Shown: positions 1 to 11,806 of the stretch, one piece after another
How the letters are laid out: each line of letters begins with the position of its first letter
How positions within the stretch are numbered: position 1 is the first letter of the stretch
Program-made: the position numbers and the translations under genes
Origin: Mytilus trossulus
Taxonomy: Eukaryota; Mollusca; Bivalvia; Mytilida; Mytilidae
Length of the DNA stretch: 64,000 bases
Direction of reading: 5' to 3'
Assembly (NCBI RefSeq): GCF_036588685.1
Contig: NC_086375.1
Span: 49,422,955 to 49,486,954, forward strand
Notes under the pieces: generated by a model
What the model saw: only the letters and a program-made list of their open reading frames with translations
Database searches by the model: none
Told to the model about the DNA's origin: nothing

Positions 1-296
1 AATCTTTAATGAAATTTCAAATTACAATCCTACAAAAAATGTAGGCTTGAGAGCACTAAAATGCAATTTTCCTTAAAATTACTATTTTCAAGGGGCACAA
101 GTTATTTCAATGTCCCCTACCGCATGTAATTATAGGCTCTATAAGTCCAGTAGATAAGAATTAGTTGCATCAACTGCAATATTATTCCATTTGATCTTTA
201 ATCTTTTAATGATGTATTCATACTGCTTGCAACTTACTTAATTATCTACTGTGGGTAGTATTTTTCTTTATTTAAAAAAAAACGGTACAAGCTCTA

Positions 297-3200
297 TTAT
301 ATTAAAATAAACTTGCCATTTTGCACAATTGGAGTGACCTCTGGACAATCTGTAACTTTGTCATGCAGACATGAATCATCACTTTGTTCTTCATTATCAA
401 CTGAAAATAGTAAATTAAATGTTAAATGACTCACAAGAAAAGTAAAGAATCAACCAAGAAACAATTTCCCAGGTCTTAAGTACATGAACTGTACCACTTT
501 AGAGGATTTGTGATTTTAAATAAGTAGGTTCTGATTGCTTTGCTTACCAGGTACTGCAGATATATATAGTAGTCCTCAAAATTGAATAATACAATAATGC
601 ATGAAAAACGCTAAATCAGTTTTGTTTGGCATAATTTACAAACATGTATATAAACATTTAACTGTACAGATTCTGATGTAGGAGTTATCCTTAAACAATT
701 TTAATATTACTTATTGATAAAGAGGAAGAGCTTAAAGTGCCCTGCCGCAGAGTTTGTTTTTCTGAAAACAATTATTTAACTTAGCTCATGCAAGGTTCAG
801 ATGAATGGGACTCTAAAAATCAAACTTGAGGGAAGTGTCATGAAAAGTGAAAACCCTATAATCAATAATAATTAATCAGTACATGTATTAATTATTATTG
901 ATTATAGGGTTTTCAAATATTGTCATCCTTTCAGGTTTTCTAGTTGCTGTGGATTCATTTTATTTTGTGGGTACCAATATTTGTGGATAAAGGAAAACAT
1001 TTAATTTTGTGGTTTTGCTGAAGTCAGCATACAAGTCTATAGAAAATTTGTCATTCGTTGAACATTTTTTTGTGGTTTACCTGTACTAACGAAAATCCAC
1101 AAAAATTGGTATCCAACAAATAATAATGAATCCACAGTATTTAACTTTAATATCATCGTTTTGATTAGCAAAAGAATTGTTACCTTAACCAAAATTTGAC
1201 AGGGTTGCCAGAGTTGTAAACTGGTTATTTAGCTGCTGTGTGGTTTTTATTTGGCTTGTTATCTTGATCTTTATTTTCTAAATCAGTAGAGGATCCAGAC
1301 TTTTTCAAAAGGGGAAAGGCCAGGCCACTGACTGCCTCAGAGGGGCCCTGCTCCAGTCATGCTTAAGCAATTCCTTGTATATAATCAACATTTTTTTTAA
1401 CAAAAGGGGTGGGAGGTGGGATATGTATTCATTTGTTTTCGTGGATTACGGAAAACTTCCATTTTCATGGATGTCAGTTTTCATGGTTTTCCTTTGGTCA
1501 ACATATTTATATGGAACATTTGTACATGTACATAGTTGAACACTTTAAATTGTGGTTTCTTTGTACCCTTGAAATCCATGTCAGAAATATGGTATCCAAG
1601 TCCAACTAATAATAATAAATCCATAGTAAACATGTGTATTATATTGTGAGATATTTGCGTTTGAAAAAGAATTTTTATTCAACAATGGGACAAGGAAGTG
1701 GTAAACTACCGGTAAATACTGTTGTTCCTGTTAAAGACAAAATCAAAAATATATTGAATCAGAAAACAGTACAGTAATTTGTTCCTTCTCCCTTTATTTG
1801 ATTTTCTATCAAAACAGTAGGGTTTTTTTTCAGAATTTATCATACTTATTAATGCATATAACAATATGTCTCACTCACCATCCATACAAAGAGGTGTGTC
1901 ACTCCATCCCTGGCTTTCTGGTGATTTATCATTATAAGAAACTTGGTCTTTACATTCAACTGCAAAGAATCATTAGTAATGCATATACTTTTGTGTAGTA
2001 TAAGTGATTGCAAAGAGTTTTTTTAGACCAAATTTCCCCCTGTGTTGTATAACCTGTAATAGGAAATGTTTTAAACAAATTAGCTGTCAAAGTATGATAT
2101 TTCAAGTGAACTTAAGCCTCAAATTCAACTTTTAATTCAAACAAATTTTGTCAAATAGATTAACATCACAATGACTTGAGTGTGCAGGTAAAGGCAATAT
2201 CTTTTGTCAGCTTGATTTTTAGCTGAACCGTTTAATTGGTCCCCTACTGACGAATTTTGAAGGGTACTTTAGGTTTAAACTCTGTCCGTCTGTCTGTCCA
2301 TCTGTTAGCCTGGCAAATCAGTTTTCCACACTTTTTTTCGTCATGCTTTAAGATATTGATTTAAAATTTAGTGTATTGTTTTCTAATGATTTTGTGTACA
2401 GTGATGGCCCTTGGACTAACAAAATTTACTCAATTAATCAGTTTTCCACTTTTTTTTTGTCATGTTTGAAGACATAATTGATTTGAAAATTGGTATATAT
2501 GTTTATAATGACATGTTACAGATTAAGTAATAAGTTCAAAATTTTGTTCCAGTCTGATGATTTTTGTCGAGCCTGCATAGTCCCAGTGGCGGCTTCCACA
2601 AATATTCACTCCATGGTTAAAGTTTTTGAAATTTTATTAACTTTTTTAAACTACCCTTGATTTCTACCAAACTTTGACAGAAGCTTGTTCATGATCATAA
2701 GATAGTATCCAAAAGTAAATTTGGTTAAAAAAAATCATTTTTATTCCATATTTTACTTATAAACAGACTTAGTTTTTCTGCCAGGAAACAACACATTCAC
2801 TCTGTGGTTAAAGTTTTTGAAATTTAATAACTTTCTTAAACTAACCTAGATTTCTACCAAACTTAGACAGTAGCTTGTTTATCATCACAAGATAGTATCC
2901 AGAAGTTATAATTTTGTAAAAAAAATAATCCGTTTTTCCATATTTTACTTTTAAATGGACTTAGATTTTCTGCCAGGAAACAAAACATTCACTCTGTGGT
3001 TAAAGTTTTTGAAACTTTAATAGCTTTCTTAAACTACCCTGGATTTCTACCAAACTTGGACAGAAGCTTGTTTATCATCATTAGATAGTATCCAGAAGTT
3101 AATTTTGTAAGAAAACAAATCCATTTTTTTCTGTATTTTACTTTTAAATGGACTTAGATTTTCTGCCAGGAAACAAAACATTCACTTTGTCATTAAATAG

Positions 3201-4895
3201 ATATAGGAAGATGTGGTGTGAGTGCCAATGAGACAAAAAAGTCTTTTTTAAATTTTATCAACTTTCTTAAAGTACCCTGGATTTCTACCAAACTTGTACA
3301 GAAGCTTGTTTTAATATGATCATAAGATAGAATCCAGATGTAAATTTTGTAAAAAATTAATCCATTTTTTCGTATTTTATTTTTAAATGGACTTAGATTT
3401 TCTGCCAGGAAACAACACATTCAATCTGTGGTTAAAGTTTTTAAAATTTATATAACTTGTTTATACTATTTTGGATTTGTACCAAACTTGGATAGAAGTT
3501 TGTTTATGATCAAAAGCTAGTATCTAATAGGAAACTTTGTTAAAATTTAGTACCTGTGTATATGTATTTTAATTATAAATGGACTTAAATAGTTTTTCTT
3601 CCAGTTAACATTATACATGTATGCAATCTGCAGTTAAAGTTTTTTAAACATTTATTAGATTCATAAATTATTCTGGACTTTTACCAAACTTGGACAGAAT
3701 CAAAAAGATAGTATCAAGAGGAATATTTTTATTGATTTCTTTTCCTCATTTTTGTTGATCCTGCAATTAACAGCAAAAGTAGTACTCAAATAATCAGTTT
3801 TCTCCTTTTTTTTTGTCATGCTTGTTTGAAGTTGATGACATAATTGATTTGAAAATTGGTATATAGTTTTATCGTGACAAGTTACTGACCAAGTTCGAAG
3901 CTTTTTCTGGTCTGATGTTGTGCAAAGATATGGTCCTTGGACTTACAAAATTCACTTATTTAATATTATCAGTTTCCAACACTTTTTTTTGTCAGATTAT
4001 AAATTCAACATATACATTAATGTATACCCTTATACATTATTAAAATATTTCTTTTAGTTTTATATACTAACCATAATTTTCTGTGGTTTTGTCAGAAGCA
4101 TAGTCTGGACAGTTTAATATGATAGATGCAGTTTCTATATGTTCTGTGGTAGTATCAATTAACTGAGCTTCATGTCTGAAATAAACAATATCTGTTTAGT
4201 AAATATCCCTGACCTTTTCTTGTGAGCAAGTTCAAAAAAGTACTATGAAAAACAAAATTTAATAGTTTTAACATGCACTTAGATTATTTGTCTTTTGTAG
4301 GATTATTCCAAATAAAGTCACAATTATTATGACTACTGTAAGATTGCTTAACTTTTTAGCTTAGCTAAAGACTGCCTGACAATACCAAGACTATTTATAA
4401 GCCACACACACTATATATAAAACTGTACAGCAGAAAATTGCAAAAAAATAAAATAAGTCACTGCATGATTAAATCATGTCTAGTCCAAATAATTATGAGG
4501 TCTTGAAAGTCTATCTTATTTTATTTTTTTTGCGTTGACGCATCTTGCGAGCAGGAAGGGTATTAAAAAACATAATTATTCAGTGGACGAACTATATAAT
4601 GTGAATTTTGTGATACATACTGATCAGAACACTCATGTTTTAGCTCTTTGTGTTTTATGCATTGTTCACAATATTTATCGTGGATTTCAACGACATGAAT
4701 GAGGGCTGCTTTATCGTGAGGAGAGAGTTTTTCTATCAGTTCTTGCATGGAAATAAATTCCATTGCCAATCGTCTGCTTTGCACATTCGGATATTTTCTT
4801 GTTGGTTCCTTCTGTATATATTCTAACGAAATACATAAATACTGACCGGAAACCAGACTAGGTTCATTCAGTAGGAACGAAAAGTCTAGAGAAAC
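297..4895 (-). CDS. 3' part of an unrecognised multi-exon gene (four coding exons)
   Basis: Four minus-strand exons join in one frame: 4895-4621 (preceded by a TAG acceptor, followed by GTATGT), 4175-4072 (CAG acceptor, GTTAGT donor), 1959-1879 (CAG, GTGAGT) and 400-297, ending in TAA at 299-297. Phases run 0-2-1-1-stop, so all 564 nt stay open (187 residues). The first exon has no credible start codon; an in-frame TAG sits exactly at its acceptor, so the 5' end lies in exons I did not find above 4895. The first exon encodes a globular-looking part (SLEYIQKEPTRKYPNVQSRR, then helical AMEFISMQELIEKLSPHDKA) with a Cys-rich stretch (KYCEQCIKHKELKHEC). The tail is acidic and Ser/Thr-rich, probably disordered. 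I recognise no family and give no function. Introns contain the 192-bp satellite and several MITEs. The exon structure is seen; that the gene is expressed is inferred. Confidence 0.6.
849..914. repeat. Perfect 28-bp inverted repeat (hairpin)
   Basis: Arms 849-876 and 887-914 are perfect reverse complements around a 10-nt loop (cagtacatgt). The arms begin GAAAACCCTATAATC. It lies in the last intron of the minus-strand gene. It could be a compact foldback MITE; no other copy was noticed in the window. Confidence 0.9.
947..1137. mobile_element. Small MITE with CTGTGGATTCA inverted ends
   Basis: The left end CTGTGGATTCATTTTATTTT and the right end (TAATAATGAATCCACAG) are imperfect inverted repeats of about 35 bp enclosing about 190 bp. 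Related sequence occurs at about 1425-1627 and 49112-49320, where the end again reads AATGAATCCACAG. Non-coding, so non-autonomous. Confidence 0.65.
1425..1627. repeat. Diverged copy of the CTGTGGATTCA MITE
   Basis: Shows the family's internal order (GTGGATTACGG..., CATGG..., a GTATCCAAGTCCAACTAATAA segment and AATAAATCCATAG at the right end), but the ends are decayed compared with 947-1137. An older copy of the same family. Confidence 0.45.
2600..3780. repeat. Tandem array of about 192-bp monomers
   Basis: About six monomers are marked by CTGTGGTTAAAGTTTTT at about 2610, 2801, 2993, 3185 (degenerate), 3425 and 3627, giving steps of 191, 192, 192, 240 and 202. Each also carries TTTCTACCAAACTT and TTTTCTGCCAGGAAACA. 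The long 240-bp step is caused by a fragment of a dispersed repeat at 3196-3232. Flanks at 2215-2560 and 3780-4010 share phrases (AATCAGTTTTCC, TTTTTTGTCATGC, ATAATTGATTTGAAAATTGG), so the array sits inside a larger repetitive element. It lies in an intron of the minus-strand gene. Confidence 0.85.
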
Positions 4896-5950
4896 CTACA
4901 GGTACGTTAAAGTGTTAATTTTTGATCATGCATAATATAGACTGGTTCCGATCGCAATATTACACAACTTTTATACACATATATATATAAAATTGTTCCT
5001 TTTAAAATTGTTATAAGATGATGACTGATGTACCCATATCTTGACTATTTTATTTATTGTGTCTGTTTAGTAAACGCATCAATGTAAATACAACGGAATT
5101 TGACGAGACTATCGGCATCAAAGTGAGAGGGTTAGCGCTATAAAACCAGGTTTAATCCACTATTTTCTACACTTGAAAATGCCTGTACCAAGTCAGGAAA
5201 ATGACATTTCGTTTTTGATGCGATTTGTTATTTGATTTTGCCATGTGATTATGGACTTTCCGATTTGATTTTCCTCTAAGTTCAGTATTTTTGTGATTTT
5301 ACTTTTTTTTATATCTACAATATAAGATTTGTTTATTCATATGAACTAATACTTTAAATGTGATCTTAGGTTATATTTTTTACAAAAGTACTAGTTGTTT
5401 TAAACTTTGCGTATTCTAATTCAGAAAAAAGGTATCAATTTAATATAACAATCGGCTGCCGTTCTGATATATTTGATATGTCGCACATCAAGGATAACAA
5501 ATATCAAAAATTTAATTCCTTTAATTGCTCCCGTTCTGATATGTCTCCCATCAAACCTTGTAATACATGAAAGATCCGAGCGACCCCTTATATATATATA
5601 ATTGTCTTACAGAGGCATTTTATTTAGCTAGTGTTTTAAAGCCGTTTATTCATATTGTAATAATTGAAACGAAATGGGTAGATGAGAATAACATATTCGT
5701 CGACGAGCAGAATGGATTTGTCAAAATATAAGCACTATAAATCAATTATCTTCTGATACAAACAAATTGGATATCAGAAAACAGCTTTATAAATCCTTTT
5801 TTTCAGTGTGCCTCTTTACAAATCCTTCCCAATATCAAGTTGATTTTAAGGTGGTCGATGATACCATAACTAGAAATTAAAAAAAATGGTCACATAGTTA
5901 GATGTGATCGGTGTTGCAGATTTTTTTGTGCTTTTATAGTCTATTTACTC
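4896..5950. other. Intergenic, no gene recognised
   Basis: AT-rich sequence upstream of the first visible exon of the minus-strand gene. It may hold that gene's 5' exons, but I could not extend the reading frame into it. Related short phrases (CGTTCTGATAT) occur at about 5460 and 5530. Nothing else is supported. Confidence 0.4.
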
Positions 5951-5959
5951 AAATGTTTT

Positions 5960-7190
5960 GTGTTTAGTAGGATTAAACAGCCGCCAACGGTGGTATTAAA
6001 CAAGGATGTCCATTATCACCTATTCTATTTAAACTCTATATAAATTACCTAGTTTCGTTCTTGAAATCATATGAATATCGCTTTGATATTAAAGATGAAA
6101 AAGTTCTTATTTTACTTCATGCTATAAATGATGCAGTTATAGGCTCCTAGCAAACCCCGTATCAAACGCTGACAAATAATTACCCTGTTAAATGCATTAG
6201 ATGGTGTGGCGATAGTTGTATGACTATTAATTTCAAAAAGTGTAATATTTTGCAATTTAGAACACCTTCTATTAATAAGTTGCATATTGATTTTAAATGT
6301 GGTTGAATATTTTACTACTTATACTTATACTTATTTAGGTTTAGTTTTACGTAAATTATTATATAATGTAACTGATAAAGCTGTTGTAGCTTCTGCAAAT
6401 AGAACATTTGGTCTTCACAGTGTTATAGCCAAGTGCAAAATCTTAGGTGGTGTTACTCATAATGTCTTTTTTTAAATTATATGAGAGCTTGGTGCTTCCA
6501 ATTGTCGAAGATGGTGCTGGTATTTGGGGTTGCAAAAACTTTTCTTTGATTCATGCCATACATAGATTTAAAGAGCATGCAGATTTTTTTCTTGGACTTG
6601 GTAAATATACTCCAAATGCTGCAGTGGCAGGGGATATGGAGTGCAAACATATCTTTCTAAAACCATGGCAATGTTTAATTCGACTATGCTGCCGTCTGAA
6701 CAATATGAATTCTTATCAGTTAAACAGAAAGATTTCGTATGGGCAGACATTATGAGTAGAAAACACAAGTGACTGTATAAAAATATGAAATGTTTATGCA
6801 ATGAAAACATTTTCTAAGTGCAATGCAGAACATTTTTGTAACATTACAAAAGATGTTGATAGTACCTCAGTTGTCAAAACTATCATGTCTAAAATGTTAA
6901 GTAAATATGTTGAACAGTGGCAATGCAATTTACAGTCAGACAAAGCTGTATCAGGTTATGGTGGTAACAACATATAATCTGTGGTATGGGAGTATTTATA
7001 AATTAGAAATGGTAGAATGTGTTCATACCTTGCCAAAACGTAATTTATATTGTAATATATTCAATCATATAATAAAAAGTATGGGTCACTATGCATTTTC
7101 TGAAGCTATAGCTTGTGACAAAATGACACATTTTGTAGTTGGGTCATTCTCAAATTTTGTCCAAATACTTGTGAACGAAAGACTCCAATA
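5960..7190 (+). pseudogene. Decayed LINE reverse transcriptase fragment
   Basis: At about 5985-6090 the frame reads GIKQGCPLSPILFKLYIN, the conserved RT segment of LINE elements. At 6447-6755 an open stretch carries the C-terminal region of the same class (LYESLVLPIVEDGAGIWG..., then FLGLGKYTPNAAVAGDM). The expected FADD catalytic motif has decayed (HAINDAV) and frames shift several times with stops. Known family logic: RT with GxKQGCxLSP and the LG-x-TPNAAV-GD signature suggests an I/Nimb- or CR1-like clade; the exact clade is uncertain. Non-functional. The 3' part of a similar LINE is at 13180-13770, beyond the DDE+OTU element. Confidence 0.75.
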
Positions 7191-7878
7191 AAAATATACA
7201 ATATATACAAGTTTCATGTACTGTACTGTGAATGGTGACGCAAATTAGATTCAGAAACGGCAGTGAAATGTTTGTGGGTATGATTATAAGGAAAAAAATA
7301 TTCTTCAATACCTCCAGATTGCTCTTATTTTGCATGTGATTTCGCCATTGAAAGCACTTACTGTAATGAATTCAACTTTCTTGTGAAGTAAAATGCATAG
7401 TTTTTACTAGTTTTACATCACAAATGTTTTTGTTAATTACAAATGTGAACATATATATCAATAAGAATTACAAAAAAATGAAAAAAATATTAAAAATCAA
7501 AGGTGCCATTTGCCATGTCCTTGTTGTTACCAAATACAATTTAGAATGTGTAAGAGTTATGTACCTTACAACAACTCTTCTTTAATGATGGATCCCTGAA
7601 GACAACTTCCTTTGCAGACATCTTGTGACAAAAGCAGACGACAATTTGGTATAATACAAAGAAATTCAGTGTTTAGGTTTGTATTGACTTCACCATAAGT
7701 ATTTTTTAGGTCCATGATGTTATTAAAAAAAGGTTGTCTTATAAATAAGCATAAACTAAAAATGATAGACAAGCGAAATGCTTATGAAAATACGTTGCAC
7801 ATGAGATTTTATTTTGTGACTGGGGAGCAGTAATTTTTCAATTGGTAATGTTTTCCCGTAAATATATCCTTGGTGTTA

Positions 7879-7920
7879 CTGTCCATTATGTTACCTAAAA
7901 ATAAGTAACATAATGGACAG
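7879..7920. repeat. Perfect 16-bp hairpin near left end of the DDE+OTU element
   Basis: The arms CTGTCCATTATGTTAC (7879-7894) and its exact reverse complement (7905-7920) flank a 10-nt AT loop. Each arm is one copy of the GTCC...GTTAC motif found around the downstream gene. Confidence 0.9.
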
Positions 7921-8431
7921 AATCGGTTATGTGAAGGAACAAATGTTTAATTAAACCTATGAAAAAGATGATATAAAAGAATTTTATAACATTTTTCGAT
8001 TTTATATAAAACCAAAACAGACGAGTGTAAGTCATGATATATGTTAACAATACAAAACGTATGCACTATTATAAAATCAGTGAGAAAGTAACACCAGGGA
8101 AAATAATGGTAACACACTGGACACATAAACAACAATAAAGCGTCAACAATGAAAAAAAGTACATTTATAAATAAGAAATGTATATTGAGTAAATAGGTAA
8201 CCTAAACTCATAATTAATAACACATTTCTATACATGTTCGGTAGAGAATAATACAACCACAAACATCAAAAAGAATAGTAACACCAGGGAAAAAAACAGA
8301 TTAAAAAAATAATCTTTTTGTATGTTTATTGAATTCGAAATTTGATATGATTTTACGTTTTTCTCATAATGCATTTTGTAAATTATCATTTATTTTGCAT
8401 CTTATCTATCTAAATTATTTTACAGAGCATC

Positions 8432-11400
8432 ATGCCGTTGACGAACGCAGAAAAACAACGTCGTTATAGAGAAAAGAGAGACAGTGACCCCAACAGAAGA
8501 GCAGAATTCCTTGCAAGATGTAAATCAAAATATCAAAGTGACATAGGTGTTGGAAAGCGCAAACGCATCATTGAAATGACACCACGAGAACAAAGGAAGC
8601 AGAGAAAAGAATGGAGGAAAATAAAATCAAAACAAAGAAAAAGAAAGAAAAGTAATCACACCATTCTTACACCGCCTTCTTCACCACAACCAGCTCTAGA
8701 ACAAATCCCTCCAGAACATCACAGTACACGCAGGAAGAAAAGATTGATGGCAAAGTGCTACAGGGACAATGACCAGCTAAGGTTGGAAATTGCAAAGCAA
8801 AAACGACTTGCACATAGGATTCAGATGCGCCTGTTAAGATTGAAACGGAAATCCTCTTTGAATACACCAACAGGTCAAGACACTCCAAGGTCAAAAGCCA
8901 GAAAACTTCTAAGACATTGGTCTACTGAAAAAGGTGAAGGATCCAGAGCTAAAAGGAGATTAATGAAAAATCAAGCAAAGAAAGCACTGCAGTTCCAATA
9001 CACATTAAATGCAGAACTAATGAATAAGTACAGATCAAAGAACAAAGGAAAGCAGGCACTATCACAGATTATAAGGGGCAAGCTAATGAGAAAATACAAA
9101 ATCATTACAGAAGCAGTTAATGAATTTAGATTTACAGCAGGCAGACAACGTCAAAAGAAAGGCTCGCTAAGTAAAAGGTTGACAGACAGAGTCTGCTCAT
9201 TCTATGAAAGAGATGACATAAGTAGAATCACACCAGGAATCAAGGATACGGTAACAAAGAATGGAATAAAGAAGCAAAGACGAGTTATGACCGAAAGTAT
9301 TGAGATTATTCACGAAAGATTTATCCTTGAAAATACAGATATAAAGATCAGTTATCCAACGTTCTGCAGAATGCGCCCATTTTGGGTTCAACCACCGAAG
9401 GATTCAGATAGAGAAACATGCGCATGCAAATACCACGAAAACATGCAATTTCTTGTCAATTCTCTTCACGGTTTAAACTCTCTCCCATCGAAAAGACTAC
9501 AAGAGATCGTTAAGATGTTTGCCTGTGACATTAACAAAATGGATTGCATGTACGGAAGATGTATGGAATGCAAAGATGTCATTCTTCAATCAGAAACTGA
9601 TAGTACTATAAATACTGAATGGTTTCAGTGGAAAACAAAGAAGGAAACCAGACTTATAAATAATCAAGAGAAAGAAGTCACACTAACAGTTAAGGAAAAG
9701 GTAACTGACAGTATAGATTGTTTGATAGACACATTTTCGAGTGAAATGCAAAGATTCAAAGTCCACACCTTCAATATCACCAACCAATTCAATCACTACA
9801 GGAAAATGAAAGAAAACTTAAAAGAAAATGAAGTTTTAATACACATTGATTTTGCTGAGAACTTCCTTTGCAAGCTTTCAACAGAAATTCAAAGTATGCA
9901 TTTCGGTGCATCCAAGCAACAAATCACTTTGCACACAGGTGTGTATTACACTAAAGGAAGAACCCAAACGTTTTGCGGAGTTTCGGATTGCCTAGACCAC
10001 AATCCAAGTGCTATCTGGGCATTTCTTGATCCGATTTTAGATAGAATTATAAATGAGAACAAAAATGTAGACACACTACATTTCTTCAGTGATGGCCCAT
10101 GCAGCCAGTACCGTCAGAAAGGTAACTTTTTTCTGTTATCAAAGGAAATGTCAAAACGAGGATTACAGGCTACTTGGAATTTTCATGAGAGTGGACATGG
10201 GAAAGGGGTCCCTGATGGTGTTGGTGGCACACTAAAGAGAACAGCAAACAATTTAGTTTTACGTGGAAAGGACATCACAAGTGCAAAGTCTTTTGTGGAG
10301 AGTATTCAAGAGCAAGAATCCTTGGTGATGCTGTATGAAGTTGTAAAAGAACATATTGCAGAAAAAACACATCTACTAGCATCTCAGAATCTAAAAGCTG
10401 TACCTGGAACATTCAAATTGCATCAGATAAGAACGTCAATATGTGGGGAAATTTGGTACAGAGATGTCAGCTGCACATGTGTTGAGAGTTGTTCGGAATA
10501 TGGACATAATTGGAAAAAAGCAGTATTAATAGTAAATAACAAACATGTCCAAGAAAAAGATAGAGAAGACATCAATTTGAGAGGGCTAATTCCAGAAGAA
10601 AGTGGTTTGAAAAAGAGTGAAGAAGATAAAGAAGCTAAAACAAAATATAAAAAATCCTGTGATCATCAAGAACCTGATGGATATGTCCCTAAAGATACAG
10701 ATTCTAGTACCAGAGAAGCATTCTTCTTAAAGACTTTAAATAATTTGGCAAGTTGTACAACTTTTACTGATGTACACAAAATGTGCACCAAGATACAGAA
10801 CGAGATAGAAAGACAACAGTTCAACATAGATTACAACTATTTTCCATCTATTTTGAATACAGGCATCAGTGTTGATGAGGATTCTCTTCAAATATTTCCA
10901 AGGGATATTTCTCAGAAAGAATTACTTGAATTGACTCCTGTTAGGATTGGAGCGGATGGTAATTGTCTACCTTATACAGGCAGTGTATTTGCCTTTGGTG
11001 ACCAGAAAAGAGCAGAAGAGATTCGGGTCAGAATGATTATTGAACAGACTATTTTCAAGGATTGCTACCTAGACCAAGATTACCTTAAACAGGGTACAGA
11101 TAATTCATATACAAACAACGCTTTGTCAAAGACTTATGCCATGTACTCAGATGAGTATATTCCAAATGAAAGACTATCTTTGCGAAAAGTGGAAATGGTA
11201 TACCAAAAGGAAGTAATAAAAATTACAAAGAACAGGTCTTATATGGGAATCTGGCAACTGTTTTCACTTTCAAGTATTTTGTGCAGACCATTATTTTCTG
11301 TGTATCCTATGCTAGGCAATCCAAATGTTCGCAATGATCTTCATAGGTTAATCCTACCTAGACAAAACATAGGCCTTGAAACAGCTTATGTAATGTGGAC

Positions 11401-11806
11401 ATCAACAAGAACAGATATGAATGAGAAAAACTGGGTTCCAAATCATTTTGTAGCAGCTTTGAAAGATATTGAAATGGAGGAAAAGGATACTATTGAGAAT
11501 TTTGATCCAAATGATGTAACACCCCAATACCTAGTCGATCGTTATGTTCTCGTTGAATATGACAATAAGCCATATCCTGGCAAAGTAATAGATTGTGATG
11601 AAGCTGAAGTATATGTCACGTGTATGCATAGATTAGGAAAGACTTTAAGAACGAGTACGTTTTATTGGCCACTCGCAGTTCGAGATAAATGTTGGTACGG
11701 TATGGATAAGATCATAGGAGTCATTCCTGAACCAAGACTTGTAGGACAAAAGTATTTTGTAGACAATCAATTGTGGGAAAGTGCTCTCAGAAAACTAAAC
11801 ATTTGA
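8432..11806 (+). CDS. DDE-transposase-like/OTU-like fusion protein (1124 aa)
   Basis: An intact ATG-to-TGA single exon; a good 3' splice-site consensus (TTATTTTACAG) lies 6 nt before the ATG, so a 5' UTR intron is possible. Residues 1-75 and about 95-245 are very basic (NAEKQRRYREKR...) and suit DNA binding. A Cys cluster follows (C330-A-C332; C365, C372, C377, C380). Residues 468-620 show an RNase-H-like acidic triad candidate: D473 in HIDFAENF, D554 in FFSDGPCSQY and E586 in FHESGHGKGVPDGVGG. Residues 833-1012 resemble an OTU-type domain: ADGNC (C845) and NHFVAAL (H1005) would be the protease Cys and His. Residues 1030-1110 look like a small beta module ending in a WP...CWY...P pattern. I infer a transposase of a eukaryotic DNA transposon with an OTU-like accessory domain; I cannot name the superfamily. 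The uninterrupted frame implies recent activity or selection. Possible polyadenylation signal AATAAA at 12223-12228. Confidence 0.8.
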   Translation: MPLTNAEKQRRYREKRDSDPNRRAEFLARCKSKYQSDIGVGKRKRIIEMTPREQRKQRKEWRKIKSKQRKRKKSNHTILTPPSSPQPALEQIPPEHHSTRRKKRLMAKCYRDNDQLRLEIAKQKRLAHRIQMRLLRLKRKSSLNTPTGQDTPRSKARKLLRHWSTEKGEGSRAKRRLMKNQAKKALQFQYTLNAELMNKYRSKNKGKQALSQIIRGKLMRKYKIITEAVNEFRFTAGRQRQKKGSLSKRLTDRVCSFYERDDISRITPGIKDTVTKNGIKKQRRVMTESIEIIHERFILENTDIKISYPTFCRMRPFWVQPPKDSDRETCACKYHENMQFLVNSLHGLNSLPSKRLQEIVKMFACDINKMDCMYGRCMECKDVILQSETDSTINTEWFQWKTKKETRLINNQEKEVTLTVKEKVTDSIDCLIDTFSSEMQRFKVHTFNITNQFNHYRKMKENLKENEVLIHIDFAENFLCKLSTEIQSMHFGASKQQITLHTGVYYTKGRTQTFCGVSDCLDHNPSAIWAFLDPILDRIINENKNVDTLHFFSDGPCSQYRQKGNFFLLSKEMSKRGLQATWNFHESGHGKGVPDGVGGTLKRTANNLVLRGKDITSAKSFVESIQEQESLVMLYEVVKEHIAEKTHLLASQNLKAVPGTFKLHQIRTSICGEIWYRDVSCTCVESCSEYGHNWKKAVLIVNNKHVQEKDREDINLRGLIPEESGLKKSEEDKEAKTKYKKSCDHQEPDGYVPKDTDSSTREAFFLKTLNNLASCTTFTDVHKMCTKIQNEIERQQFNIDYNYFPSILNTGISVDEDSLQIFPRDISQKELLELTPVRIGADGNCLPYTGSVFAFGDQKRAEEIRVRMIIEQTIFKDCYLDQDYLKQGTDNSYTNNALSKTYAMYSDEYIPNERLSLRKVEMVYQKEVIKITKNRSYMGIWQLFSLSSILCRPLFSVYPMLGNPNVRNDLHRLILPRQNIGLETAYVMWTSTRTDMNEKNWVPNHFVAALKDIEMEEKDTIENFDPNDVTPQYLVDRYVLVEYDNKPYPGKVIDCDEAEVYVTCMHRLGKTLRTSTFYWPLAVRDKCWYGMDKIIGVIPEPRLVGQKYFVDNQLWESALRKLNI

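Noticed and set aside
6568..6810. Minus-strand frame at 6.6-6.8 kb
   Set aside because: Antisense shadow of the LINE reverse transcriptase remnant.
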